A stretch of 64,000 nt of DNA, taken from NCBI RefSeq assembly GCF_023091745.1, contig NC_068912.1, positions 75,503,067 through 75,567,066 on the forward strand, in the 5' to 3' direction. The position numbers and the translations under genes are program-made. The notes under the pieces were generated by a model that ran no database searches, was not told where the DNA came from, and was given only the letters and a program-made list of their open reading frames with translations. The stretch is from Budorcas taxicolor (lineage: Eukaryota; Chordata; Mammalia; Artiodactyla; Bovidae). Below are positions 1 through 9,050 of this stretch, piece by piece (the first letter of the stretch is position 1; every line of letters begins with the position of its first letter).

Positions 1-641
1 CTAGGGGTAGTTTGCGGGCCTACCAAAACTGTGATTGAGACAAGGATGTAGTGCAGGAAAGAGGCACGGATGAAAATGGTAAATAAAATAATGGGCAGGC
101 CACTTGTGGACTAAAATAAGTGTTGGGCTCTGACTTAAAGCCTGCCACCAGATGCAGCTGTACAATTGAAGTACATCAACTCACTTGTCACTATAAAGCC
201 TGAAACCAGATGCAGCTTAATTGTCACTTGCCACTCATTGATAGGCTTTTGCTGTGAGTCTGCAAACAGTTGATTTATTATGGTCTCTGTGCAGTCAACC
301 CTCTATGCTAATGATAATCTTTATTTGCAGCCACTTCCCAGCACTAGTAACATTACTTCAGCTCCACCTCAGATCATCAGGCATTAGATTTTCATAAGGC
401 GCTCACAGCCTAGATCCCTCACGTGTGCAGTTCATGGTAGAGTTCATGCTCTTAGGAGAATCTAATGCCATTGCTGATCTGAAAGGAAAAGCTGAGGCAG
501 TAACACAGCAATGGGGAGAGACTGTAAATACAGATAAAGCTTTGCTCTCTCACCCACCACTCACTTCTTACTATGTGGCTGGTTCCTAAAATGCCACGAA
601 CCAGTACTGGTCTGTGGCCCAGGGGTTGGGGACTCCTACTG
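1..641 (+). mobile_element. hAT-Charlie DNA transposon, terminal portion (Charlie1/MER1 group)
   Basis: The last 300 bases match from memory the MER1/Charlie1 end. They include the segment around 365-385 reading CACCTCAGATCATCAGG, the mirrored halves around CTCATAAGG/CTTAGGAGAATC, and a terminal GGTTGGGGACTCCTACTG at 624-641 that is the degenerate end of a hAT terminal inverted repeat. The other terminus lies left of the window. The first 300 bases have the direct-repeated CCAGATGCAGCT motif (about 150 and 207) and are probably internal sequence. There is no transposase frame, so it is a non-autonomous or decayed copy. Confidence 0.65.
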
Positions 642-904
642 TAAACATACTTTCTTTTGAAATAAACGTGTCCATTTTCATTTGTATTTCTTGATTCTTA
701 AAAATATCATTATAAATATTGTTTATTGTGTGCTCACTATGTGCCATGTGTCCTGTTGGTTCTTATTCTGATTCATTTCTCATAGTGTTCTCGGATATAT
801 ATTTCATATGAATATCCCCAAATACTTCATTTATGAATTCACAGATTTTGCCATTTTTGTTTGCTGATTTCTTCACAACACCTGAACAATCTTATAAGAC
901 AAGT

Positions 905-950
905 ACAATGAAACTGTTTTACAGATGAGGAAACAGAAATGGGAATGAGG
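905..950 (+). repeat. Left copy of 46-bp direct repeat flanking a Bov-tA
   Basis: The stretch begins ACAATGAAACT and ends GGGAATGAGG immediately before the SINE. It is repeated with a few substitutions and a 3-bp gap at 1155-1200, immediately after the SINE's (AC)n tail. The position fits a target-site duplication, but the length is several times what this family normally makes. Confidence 0.7.
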
Positions 951-1154
951 GGCTTCCTTGGTGGCTCAAACAGTAAAGAATCTGCCCGCCATGCAGGAGA
1001 CTTGGGTTCGATCCTTTAGTTGGGAAGATCCCCTGGAGAAGAGAATAGCTACTCTAGTATGCTTGCCTGGAGAATCCCATGGATATAGGAACCTGGTGGG
1101 CTAGAGTCCATGGGGTCGCAAAGAGTCAGATGAGCGACTAACACACACACACAC
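951..1154 (+). mobile_element. Bov-tA SINE
   Basis: It has the tRNA-derived head (GGCTTCCTTGGTGGCTC, then a B-box-like GGTTCGATCC), the BovB-derived body (CCTGGAGAATCCCATGG, GGGTCGCAAAGAGTC) and an (AC)n tail ending at 1154. It is a full-length unit inserted into a MIR. Confidence 0.9.
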
Positions 1155-1200
1155 ACAATGAAACTCACTTTGCAGATGAGGAAACAGAGGGAATGAAAGG
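1155..1200 (+). repeat. Right copy of 46-bp direct repeat flanking a Bov-tA
   Basis: This is the partner of 905-950. Both copies share ACAATGAAACT, CAGATGAGGAAACAG and GGGAATGA. Confidence 0.7.
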
Positions 1201-1290
1201 TTAAAAAATGCATTCAATTTTTCACAGCCTTAAATGGTAACGCTGGATTTTAACCTAGATGACTTAACCCCCAAACATGCATTTTAACCA

Positions 1291-1603
1291 CTGGACTCTA
1301 TTATCCTCATGACATATGTATCCTTTTACTCATCATGCTCAACTAACACTATAATTTGTAAAGCAGAGAGGATCTCTATCATGTGAGATGAATAGTAATA
1401 GAAGTAAAAGTTTTAATTTCCAAATACTCATCCAAATAATTTGTGGGAATTATCCAGTAAGCATGGAGGTAAGTAAGAAATAACCCAAGAGGACTCCTGG
1501 CAACTTTTTAGTATCAGAAAAAACAAAACAGCTGTATTCTTCTCCCCTTCCTGGCATTTTGAGATAATCTTTCTTCTCTTAATCCAGTAAGTCTAAATTG
1601 AGG
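1291..1603. other. Anonymous AT-rich DNA
   Basis: I see no recognisable repeat, reading frame or RNA gene here. Confidence 0.6.
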
Positions 1604-1790
1604 TTTAGTGGTGGCTCAGAGGGTAAAGCGTCTGCCTGCAATGCAGGAGACCTGGGTTCGATCCCTGGGTCAGGAAGAACCTCTGGAGAAGGAAATAGCA
1701 ACCCACTCCAGTATTCTTGCCTGGAGAATCCTATGGACAGAGGCTACAGTCCACAGGGTCGCAAAGAGTCGGACACGACTGAGCGACTTC
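1604..1790 (+). mobile_element. Bov-tA SINE, plus-strand arm of an inverted SINE pair
   Basis: The head starts GTGGTGGCTCAGAGGG, with B-box-like GGTTCGATCCC at about 1655-1665. The body runs to GGACACGACTGAGCGAC at about 1786, followed by a CACTTT-repeat linker. The unit faces a BovA in the opposite orientation 20 bp downstream, so the two bodies are complementary over about 110 bases. Confidence 0.88.
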
Positions 1791-1806
1791 ACTTTCACTT
1801 TCACTT

Positions 1807-1920
1807 TGAAGTCGCTCAGTCATGTCCCACTCTTTGCGATCCCATGGACTATAGCCTACCAGCCTCCTCCATCCACGGGATTTTCTAGGCAAGAGTACTG
1901 GAGTGGGTTGCCATTTCCTC
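1807..1920 (-). mobile_element. BovA SINE body, minus-strand arm of an inverted SINE pair
   Basis: The plus strand reads GAAGTCGCTCAGTCATG and then the reverse complement of the BovA body, ending GGGTTGCCATTTCC. It lacks the tRNA head. Together with the preceding Bov-tA it resembles a Bov-A2-like dimer with one half inverted. Confidence 0.82.
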
Positions 1921-1922
1921 TC

Positions 1923-2399
1923 TCTTATTTACTGACATTTCTTCTCTATGAAATAATATTAATACTTTCAGGATAGCTGCATAAAAGTGTGAAACCATCT
2001 CTGCATTTAACATTAAAGACAAAACATTCCATAACTGTAAAAACTAACTCTTTCACAATCATAAATGAATTAAGATTAAAATAATGAAATAATTTAAGAA
2101 AACAGATTTCCAGTCATCATAAACTCTAAGAACAACACAACTCTTTCCAGAGAATTAATTACCAATATAAACTACATACAGAAGAATCACAGCCAAAACT
2201 AGCTAATTTTATTACAACAAGAAAAGATCTGTTTTGCCTCATATAGCTAAAAAATGACAAAAAGTAACATATGCAAAATAAAATTTTAGCTAGGTAGAAT
2301 ATTTGTTATATATTTGAAAGAAAACAGGGTTGGTATATGAATTAACACATAAAGTATAGTTACAAAGTGATAGAAAACAACAAAAAAGTAGGCAATAAA
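1923..2399. other. Anonymous AT-rich DNA
   Basis: The sequence is low complexity to unique. No feature is supported. Confidence 0.55.
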
Positions 2400-3470
2400 G
2401 GCAATAATGTGCAATTTATAGAAGAGCATATGACAGATGTGAAACAATGCTGAATCTCTCTAATTGTCAAGAAAATGCAACTTTGAAGTAATTCATATAT
2501 TACTTTACATATTCAGCACAATGAGACTCAGAATAAGAAAAGAACCATTACAATCTACTTCTGGGTGGCAATATGAGGACAGGATGTCTACATATAATCC
2601 TGTGGCAATCTAATCCATTACAGCTTTTGAGTACAATATCCATCTATTAAATTTAGAAAGTCATATTCATCACATTGGGGGCTTCCCAGGTGGCACTAGT
2701 GGTAAAGAACCTGCCTGCCAATGTAGGAGATGTAACAGATGCAGGTTTGATCCTTGGGTTGAGAAGATCCCCTGGAGAATGGCATGGCAACCCACTCCAG
2801 GAATCTTGCCTGGAGAATCCCATGAACAGAGGAGCCTGGCAGGGTGCAGTTCACAGGGTTGCACAGAGTAGGACATGACTGGAAGCAACATGGATGCATA
2901 CACCACATTATAGATAATGATAAAAACTGGAATAAGCTCTATAAGGGAGAATTTTACAGACTCAACCAAAATGACATATCATTAAATAAAACAATTCAAT
3001 TTCTCCGATTCATATAATATGCTTGCATGTATGCAAAGAAATTTATGAATTATATATGGCTACTTAGAGCAGCACTGCTTGTGACAGCAAAAGACTGGAG
3101 GCAACATACATCTATTCAACATACTATTAAGGAGTTTTAAAAAATAAAAATAGGAAATTCTTTATAAACATATCTGTATTATCAAATTATCTCCTGTATT
3201 TTCTACTATGTGGAAAAAGCAACTTTTTCAAATAGTGTCTAAAAATGCTATCTATGGAGAAGAAGGGGAAAAAATGTCCATAGGTTTATATATTGGAAAA
3301 ATATCTCTGGAAATTTATATAAGAAATTGATAATAGCAGATACCTCCCTTTAAAGAGGGAGGTTGGTTGACTGGGTATAAAGTTGAAAGAGACTTTTTCT
3401 TCAAGTCATATCATTTGGAAGTTTTCATTTTTGAACTATGTAACATTACCAATTAACATTAATAATGATA
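2400..3470 (+). mobile_element. Ancient L1 3' region (L1M-like), interrupted by a Bov-tA
   Basis: Phrases typical of old L1 3' ends appear in the right order: CTTCTGGGTGGCAATATGAG near 2560, GCACTGCTTGTGACAGCAAAAGACTGG near 3072-3098, and AAAAATATCTCTGGAAA near 3297. The copy is highly diverged and has no reading frame. The subfamily cannot be named with confidence. The Bov-tA at 2678-2900 lies inside it. Confidence 0.42.
2678..2900 (+). mobile_element. Bov-tA SINE (GCACTAGTGG subtype)
   Basis: It begins GGGCTTCCCAGGTGGCACTA, carries the AGTGGTAAAGAACCTGCCTG head variant and ends in a degenerate GAAGCAACATGGATGCATACAC tail. The copy is moderately diverged. Confidence 0.88.
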
Positions 3471-3481
3471 ATAATATTTAG

Positions 3482-3575
3482 CATAAGAATGTTAATGAAC
3501 TTAGTGCCATAAAACTGTATACTTACAATGTCAAAATTTATTTTATGTATATTTTACCATAATAAAGTGACTTTA
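3482..3575 (+). mobile_element. L1 3'-terminal fragment (L1MA/L1MB-like)
   Basis: The order AATGAACTTAGTGCCATAAAACTG, then TTTATTTTATGTATATTTTACC, then CATAATAAAG matches the common 3' terminus of mid-age L1 elements. A (TA)n run follows. Confidence 0.5.
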
Positions 3576-3603
3576 ATTATATATATATATGTATCCGACT
3601 ATA

Positions 3604-3795
3604 TGTGTGTCCGACTCTTTACACTCCCATAGACTATAGCGTGCCAGGCTCCTCTGTCCATGGATTTTCCAGGCAGGAATACTGGAGTGGATTGCCATTC
3701 CCTTCTCCAGAGGATATTCCTGACTCAGGGACTGAACCTGGGTTTCCTGCATTGCAGGCAGATTCTCTACCCTCTGAGCCACCAGGGAGGTCCCC
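3604..3795 (-). mobile_element. Bov-tA SINE
   Basis: On the plus strand it reads TGTCCGACTCTTTACACTCC and then the reversed body. It ends in the reversed tRNA head CTGAGCCACCAGGGAGGTCCC. Confidence 0.88.
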
Positions 3796-4376
3796 TAGGA
3801 TGGCTACTAATAAAAACAACCCACAAGATAATGAGTGTTGACTAGGATGTGGAAAAACTCGTTTGCTTGCAGCCTTTTCACTGTTGGTGGGAATATAAAA
3901 TTTTGCAACCACTATGGAAAACAGTATGACAATTCCTCAAAAAACTAAAAAGAAAATTATTATATGATCCAGGAATTCTACTTCTGGATATATACCTGAA
4001 AGTGTTGAAAGCAGAGGTTTGAAGAGATATTTGTATATCCACAGTTATAGCAGTATTATTCACAATAGGCAAAAGGAGGAAGCAACCCAGGTATCTATCC
4101 ACAGATGAATGATAAAATATTTGATATATACTTAAAATGGAATATTATTCCATGTAAAAGAAAAGGAATTCTGACACATGCTGCAGCAGAGATGAAAGTA
4201 GAAGATATTATGCTAAGTGAAATAAGTTGGTAACACAAGGATAAATACGCTATGAGTCACGTATATGAGATCCCTAGAGTAGCTAAATTCATAGAGATAG
4301 AAAGAATGGTGGCTTCTGGAGACTAGAGGGAAGGAGACTAAGGAGTTGTTTTCTAATGGGTACAGAGTTTCAGTAT
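3796..4376 (+). mobile_element. L1 ORF2 C-terminal to 3'UTR fragment (L1MA/L1MB-like)
   Basis: Hallmarks are in order: CACTGTTGGTGGGAATATAAAA (3879), CTTCTGGATATATACC (3981), TATTATTCACAATAGGCAAAAGG (4055), GAATATTATTCCATG (4140), TTATGCTAAGTGAAATAAG (4208) and AATGGGTACAGAGTTTCAG (4356). The copy is diverged, with many stops in any frame. A mariner MITE has landed at its 3' end. Confidence 0.7.
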
Positions 4377-4378
4377 TA

Positions 4379-4466
4379 TTGGGTTGTCCAAAAAGATCAT
4401 TCTGGTTTTTCCTATGGACTTTCCAGTTTTTCCTACAGACCAGAACAAACTTTTTGGTAACCCAGT
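4379..4466. mobile_element. Mariner-type MITE (palindromic, about 88 bp)
   Basis: The left arm TTGGGTTGTCCAAAAAG (4379-4395) and the right arm CTTTTTGGTAACCCAG (4450-4465) are inverted repeats. They enclose a second inverted pair around GGTTTTTCC/CCAGTTTTTCC. TA dinucleotides flank both sides (4377-4378 and 4466-4467), as expected for Tc1/mariner TA targets. There is no coding capacity. Confidence 0.75.
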
Positions 4467-4495
4467 AAAAACCCAACTGTATCATCAGCAATTAT

Positions 4496-4768
4496 ACAAA
4501 TGTAAATGGCTTAAACACTCCAAGTAAATATCAATATTATCAGACTAGATTTTTTTAAAGGTTACTATATTGTGCTTCCAAGAAATCATAGATGTAGGAA
4601 CACAAGAAGTTTAGAAGAAGAAGGATGCAAAAATAAATACCATGCAAATATTAACTAAAAGAAAAATGGCAGCATTTGTACTAAAGATAGAAGGTAGACT
4701 TTTAAAACAAGAATAATCACTAGAGATAAAAAAGGACATTTCAAAATGATAAAGTGGTCAACCCATAA
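4496..4768 (+). mobile_element. L1 ORF2 endonuclease-region fragment, heavily decayed
   Basis: AATGGCTTAAACACTCCAAG (about 4506) matches the beginning of L1 ORF2 coding DNA. Scattered similarity to the endonuclease coding region follows. No open frame remains. Confidence 0.4.
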
Positions 4769-4800
4769 GGACTGTAAATGCTAACTGTGGATAAAAAGCC

Positions 4801-4938
4801 AGTCAGTTAATGGTTTTTGAACCATTAACACAGTCCAACTCTCACATCCATACATGACCACAGGAAAAACCATAGCCTTGACTAGACAGACCTTTGTTGG
4901 CAAAGATAAGTACAATTAGTCAGTTAATGGTTTTTGAA
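4801..4938. repeat. Templated inverted insertion flanked by 21-bp direct repeats
   Basis: The direct repeats at 4801-4821 and 4918-4938 are identical; each contains AGTCAGTTAATGG. Between them, 4829-4918 is a perfect reverse complement of 5306-5395. That source spans the 5' truncation junction of the BovB downstream, including the non-BovB flank TAATTGTACTTAT. The small spacer CCATTAA at 4822-4828 is the inverse of TTAATGG in the flanking repeat. I checked the 90-bp match base by base. Confidence 0.85.
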
Positions 4939-4939
4939 G

Positions 4940-5300
4940 CAACTTTTACTTTCTTTATCATACTTTCACATTGTTTGAAGTTTTCACAATGAGCATGGAC
5001 TATTTAGATAACCTGAAATAAAACAACAAAGCTACTTTTATGTGGACAAAGAAAAGAATAAAACAATACAAAGATTTAAGAGTATTTGTTTTCTAAATTA
5101 GAAGTTTAGAAAAATGTGTCGGTTATTAGGCTCTAATGACAACCATAATAATGAAGTATATAGTGACAGGACATAAAAATAAAACGTAGCACTAATGAGA
5201 ATCAGGTAGAAAATCTCACACAAAAGTGTTACATAATCTCCTTATTTGTTTATTTAAGGATTTGAAGATAGTAAAATAATTCTGAGTGTATTTTTTGCAA
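4940..5300. other. Anonymous AT-rich DNA
   Basis: No repeat or gene signature is recognised between the inverted insertion and its source junction. Confidence 0.55.
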
Positions 5301-5316
5301 GAGGATAATTGTACTT

Positions 5317-5790
5317 ATCTTTGCCAACAAAGGTCTGTCTAGTCAAGGCTATGGTTTTTCCTGTGGTCATGTATGGATGTGAGAGTTGGACTGTGAAGAA
5401 AGCTGAGCGCCGAAGAATTGATGGTTTTGAACTGTGGTGTTGGAGAAGACTCTTGAGAGTCCCTTGGACTGCAAGGAGATCCAACCAGTCCATTCTGAAG
5501 GAGATCAGCCCTGGGATTTCTTTGGAAGGAATGATGCTGAAACTCCAGGACTTTGGCCACCTCATGTGAAGAGTTGACTCATTGGAAAAGACTCTGATGC
5601 TGGGAGGGATTGGGGGCAGGAGGAGAAGGGGACGACAGAGGATGAGATGGCTGGATGGCATCACGGACTCGATGGACGTGAGTCTGAGTGAACTCCGGGA
5701 GTTGGTGATGGACAGGGAGGCCTGGCATGCTACGATTCATGGGGTCACAAAGAGTTGGACATGACTGAGCAACTGAACTGAACTCAACTG
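5317..5790 (+). mobile_element. BovB (RTE) LINE, 5'-truncated 3' end
   Basis: It encodes a remnant of the BovB C-terminal region (FPVVMYGCESWTVKKAERR, then WCWRRLLRVPWTARRSNQSI), which continues in another frame (RMRWLDGITDSMDVSLSELR). It ends in the typical CTGAACTGAACTCAACTG tail. The target duplication AATTGTACTT is at 5307-5316 and 5791-5800. Its 5' junction was copied in inverted form to 4829-4918. Confidence 0.93.
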
Positions 5791-5936
5791 AATTGTACTT
5801 TAAAAAGAATGTGGAGATAATTCAAAGGGAGAAGAGCACCGATTCATTTGCTCATTCAGTAATTACTTACAAGTAATTATAATTAAGTAGGTACTATGTG
5901 CCAGGTACTAGTTGAAATTATTACCTATGAGGCTAT

Positions 5937-6145
5937 GGGCTTCCCTGGGGGGTCAGATGATAAAGAATCTGACTGCAGTGCAGGAGACCTGGGTTTGATT
6001 CCTGGGTCAGGAAGATTCCCTGGAGAAGGGAAGGGCAACCCACTCCAGTATTCTTGCCTACAGAATCCCATGGGCAGAGGAGCCTGGTGGGCTTCAGCTT
6101 ATTAGGTTGCAGAGAGTCAAACATGATTGAGAAACTAACACTTTC
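5937..6145 (+). mobile_element. Bov-tA SINE
   Basis: It runs from GGGCTTCCCTGGGGGGTCAG to GAGAAACTAACACTTTC with head and body both present. Just upstream, TACTATGTGCCAGGTACTAG (5892-5911) resembles a MIR core fragment. Confidence 0.88.
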
Positions 6146-6779
6146 TTTCATAGATCTCTACCTCCAGTTCTTGACATAGGGCTCCTGAAATCCTTTATAA
6201 ATTTCTACGTGGTAAGAGCACAGGAAACATCTCTTATTCTAATATTTGGTCTTTGACTCTGGTTCCTAACACCCTACTCCTAAATCTCTTGGAGTTTCCT
6301 GAGTGATAGGAATGTCTTCTATTCTAGTGAAGTGACTTTGAGTAGGCTCCTAGATGGCTCCTGAGTTGGGGCTGGTCCCCAGAAAGACCATGATTAGAAG
6401 CCTGGAATTTTCAGCCCCATCTCTCATTCTCTAGAAAAGGGAGAGGGGCTAAAACTAGAGTTAATACGTGATCATACCTACATGAGGATGCTTCGAGAAA
6501 ATCCCAATAGTGTGGGGTTCAGAGTGCTTCCAGAAGGTGAATGCATCCATCCACTTGGAGAGTAATACACTATAACTCCAGAGAGACAGAGGCTCCTGCT
6601 CTCAGAACCTTCCCAGACCATGCTATATGTATCTTTTCACCTGGAGGTTTGTCTGTATGCTTTATCATACCCTTTTAAAAACTGGTTCATGTAAATGTCT
6701 CCCTGAATTCTGTAAGCTATTCTAGCAAAAAACTGAATCCAAAGGGAGTACGTCTTGGGATCTGCCAATGTGTAGCTTA
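6146..6779. other. Unique DNA
   Basis: GC content is higher than nearby DNA, but I see no long frame or recognised repeat. Confidence 0.5.
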
Positions 6780-6790
6780 GTCAGACAGAA

Positions 6791-6901
6791 AGTGTGAAAG
6801 TGAAAGTGAAAGTCTCTCAGTTGTGTCCAACTCTTTGCGACCCCATGGACTATACGGTCCATGGCATTCTTCAGGCCAGAATACCGGACTGGGTAGCCTT
6901 T
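6791..6901 (-). mobile_element. BovA SINE (headless, short) with target duplication
   Basis: The plus strand has the GTGAAAGTGAAAGTGAAAGT tail motif followed by CTCTTTGCGACCCCATGGAC. It is flanked by the duplication GTCAGACAGAA at 6780-6790 and 6902-6912. The copy is truncated to about 110 bp. Confidence 0.85.
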
Positions 6902-6912
6902 GTCAGACAGAA

Positions 6913-7295
6913 GTTGTAGATAACTTCTAGGACCTGCTACTTGCGGTTGTCATCGGAAGTGTGCGTGTCAGGCGGCAGTTTTTGACAGTGAGTCCTTCAC
7001 CTGTGGGATCTGACAGTATCTTCAGGTAAACGGTGTCACAATTGACTTAAATTATGACACCCAGATGGTATCACATAAAATTGCTTGCTGTGGGAGAAAA
7101 ATCCTCATACGTTGGCGTCAGAAGTATTATGAGTGTGATAATAGTAGAAGAGATGCAGGAGGTCTGGTTTTTCCCAACCCAGAGGGATATAGAATATTTG
7201 TCAGCCTATTGTGGAAAAGCATCTATGAGGTTACTAAATGAAATAATAATAAGCTGTTTATATTTGATAGAATTACCCAATAATAAAGATTACCT
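6913..7295. other. Unique DNA
   Basis: A plus-strand frame begins at 7054, but its last third is antisense BovB, so it is not evidence for a gene. Nothing else is recognised. Confidence 0.5.
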
Positions 7296-8322
7296 TCAGT
7301 TCAGTTCAGTCGCTCAGTTGTGCCCAACTCTTTGCGACCCCATGAATTGCAGCATGACAGGCCTCCCTGTCCATCACCAACCAAACTCATGTCCATCAAG
7401 TCGGTGATGCCATCCAGCCATCTCATCCTCTGTCGTCCCCTTCTCCTCCTGCCCCCGATCCTTCCCAGCATCAGAGTCTTTTCCAATGAGTCAACTCTTC
7501 ACATGAGGTGGCCAAAGTATTGGAGTTCAGCTTTAGCATCAGTCCTTCCAATGAACACCCAGGACTGATCTCCTGTAGAATGGACTGGTTGGATCTCCTT
7601 GCAGTCCATGGGACTCTCAAGAGTCTTCTCCAACACCACTGTTCAAAAGCATCAATTCTTCGGTGCTCAGCTTCCTTACAGTCCAACTCTCACATCCATA
7701 TGTGACAAATGGAAAAACCATAGCCTTGACTAGACGGACCTTTGTTGGCAAAGTAATGTCTCTGCTTTTGATATGCTATCTAGGTTGGTCATAACTTTCC
7801 TTCCAAGGAGTAAGTGTCTTTTAATTTCATGGCTGCAATCACCATCAACAGTGATTTTGGAGCCCCCCAAATAAAGTCTGCCACTGTTTCCACTGTTTCC
7901 CCATCTATTTGCTATGAAGTGATGGGACCAGATGCCATGAAGTGATGGGACCAGAAGCGATGATTTTATTTTCCTGAATGTTGAGCTTTAAGCCAACTTT
8001 TTCACTCTCCTCTTTCACTTTCATCAAGAGGTTTTTTAGTTTTTCTTCACTTTCTGCCATATGGGTGGTGTTATCTTCATATCTGAGGTTATTAATATTT
8101 CTCCAATCTTGATTCCAGCTTGTGCTTCTTCCAGCCCAGTGTTTCTCATGATGTACTCTGCATATAAATTAAATAAGCAGGGTGACAATATACAGCCTTG
8201 ACGTACTCCTTTTCCTATTTGGAACCAGTCTGTTGTTCCATGTTCAGTTCTAACTGTTGCTTCCTGACCTGCATATAGGTTTCTCAAGAGGCAGGTCAGG
8301 TGGTCTGGTATTCCCATCTCTA
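7296..8322 (-). mobile_element. BovB LINE, 5'-truncated, minus strand
   Basis: It runs from the reversed tail CAGTTCAGTTCAGTCGCTC to the reverse-transcriptase region. The minus strand encodes LTCLLRNLYAGQEATVRT and GKGVRQGCILSPCLFNLYAE (8036-8392 frame, whose first codons are not BovB). A short repeated piece GAAGTGATGGGACCAGA is duplicated near 7915-7955. Frameshifts break the rest, so no protein could be made. Confidence 0.92.
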
Positions 8323-8355
8323 TATTTATTGAATTAGCTCTTCTAATTATGGGAA

Positions 8356-8512
8356 GTTTTAAGGGAAGATTCCCCGGAGGAGGGCATGGCAACCCACTCT
8401 AGTATTCTTGCCTGGAGAATCCCATTGACAGAGGAGTCAAGGAGGCTGCAATCCATAGAGTTGCACAGAGTCGGACTTGCCTGAAGAGACTTAGCACCAT
8501 GCACGCAAGGTA
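8356..8512 (+). mobile_element. Bov-tA SINE, 5'-truncated
   Basis: The body from AGATTCCCCGGAGGAGGGC to AGAGACTTAGCACCATGCACG is present. The tRNA head is missing. Confidence 0.8.
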
Positions 8513-8953
8513 TCTTTAACTGAATTATATTCTGAGATTAAGTGAATCTTAGTGAATAAAATAAAACTACCTAAAGATAAATCTGAAAAATACAATTCTA
8601 TTATTGGGATTGACATAGGAAGGTGATAAGGTAGAGAACAAAGGCATTATTATATTGGAAATGGTTCGTACAGTCATCTGACTGTCGAAATTGGATTATC
8701 TCCATTAGAGCTCCTAATGACTGACTGACTGTGATATCCAAAAGCTTTTTCTCCTTCAGTTGTCTTCTTCTGAACACGTTTCAGCACCACTTAATACAGT
8801 TAACCCTTTTGATTCTCTCTGCTTCTTTGGTTCCTTTAAAACAAAACAAAAACATCTGAAGTCAGGTTTTCTCTTATTTTTGACTATAGTGCAGTTTTTG
8901 TTGCCAATTCTTCTTCCTCTATGCAGAAATTTGACAACTTAATATGGATGACC
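8513..8953. other. Unique DNA
   Basis: No coding or repeat signature is recognised. Confidence 0.5.
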
Positions 8954-9050
8954 CTAGGAACTGTTCTGGAGCAATGTTTCCTGTTCCCTCTGTATGTTTT
9001 CTGCCTGCCTAGTCAAGGTGGCTTCAACCAGTATCCCTACTCAGATAAAT
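8954..9050 (+). repeat. Left copy of about 98-bp direct repeat flanking a BovB
   Basis: It starts CTAGGAACTG and ends CCCTACTCAGATAAAT directly against the BovB 5' junction. The same order of words (GGAGCAAT, CTCTGTATGTTTTCTGCCTG, TTCAACCAGTATCCCTACTC) occurs at 10360-10458 directly after the BovB tail. Confidence 0.8.

Larger units (their letters stand above)
715..1290 (+). mobile_element. MIR SINE, split by a Bov-tA insertion
   Basis: The left part has a MIR core motif (CTCACTATGTGCCATG at about 733) and the diagnostic CAGATGAGGAAAC at 922-934. The right part repeats CAGATGAGGAAAC at 1173-1185 and goes on into AATGGTAACGCTGGATTTTAACC, the usual MIR tail region. The Bov-tA at 951-1154 sits between, so this SINE is older than Bov-tA. 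See the finding on the unusually long duplication at this site. Confidence 0.5.

Noticed and set aside
1598..1976. Two overlapping plus-strand reading frames of 96 and 122 codons
   Set aside because: Both translate Bov-tA/BovA SINE sequence. The same peptide pieces recur at many other SINEs in the window, so they are not genes.
7259..8336. Target duplication TATATTTGATAGAATTA / TATATTTATTGAATTA around the minus-strand BovB
   Set aside because: The left copy is about 20 bp away from the BovB tail, and the match is imperfect and AT-rich. It could be chance.
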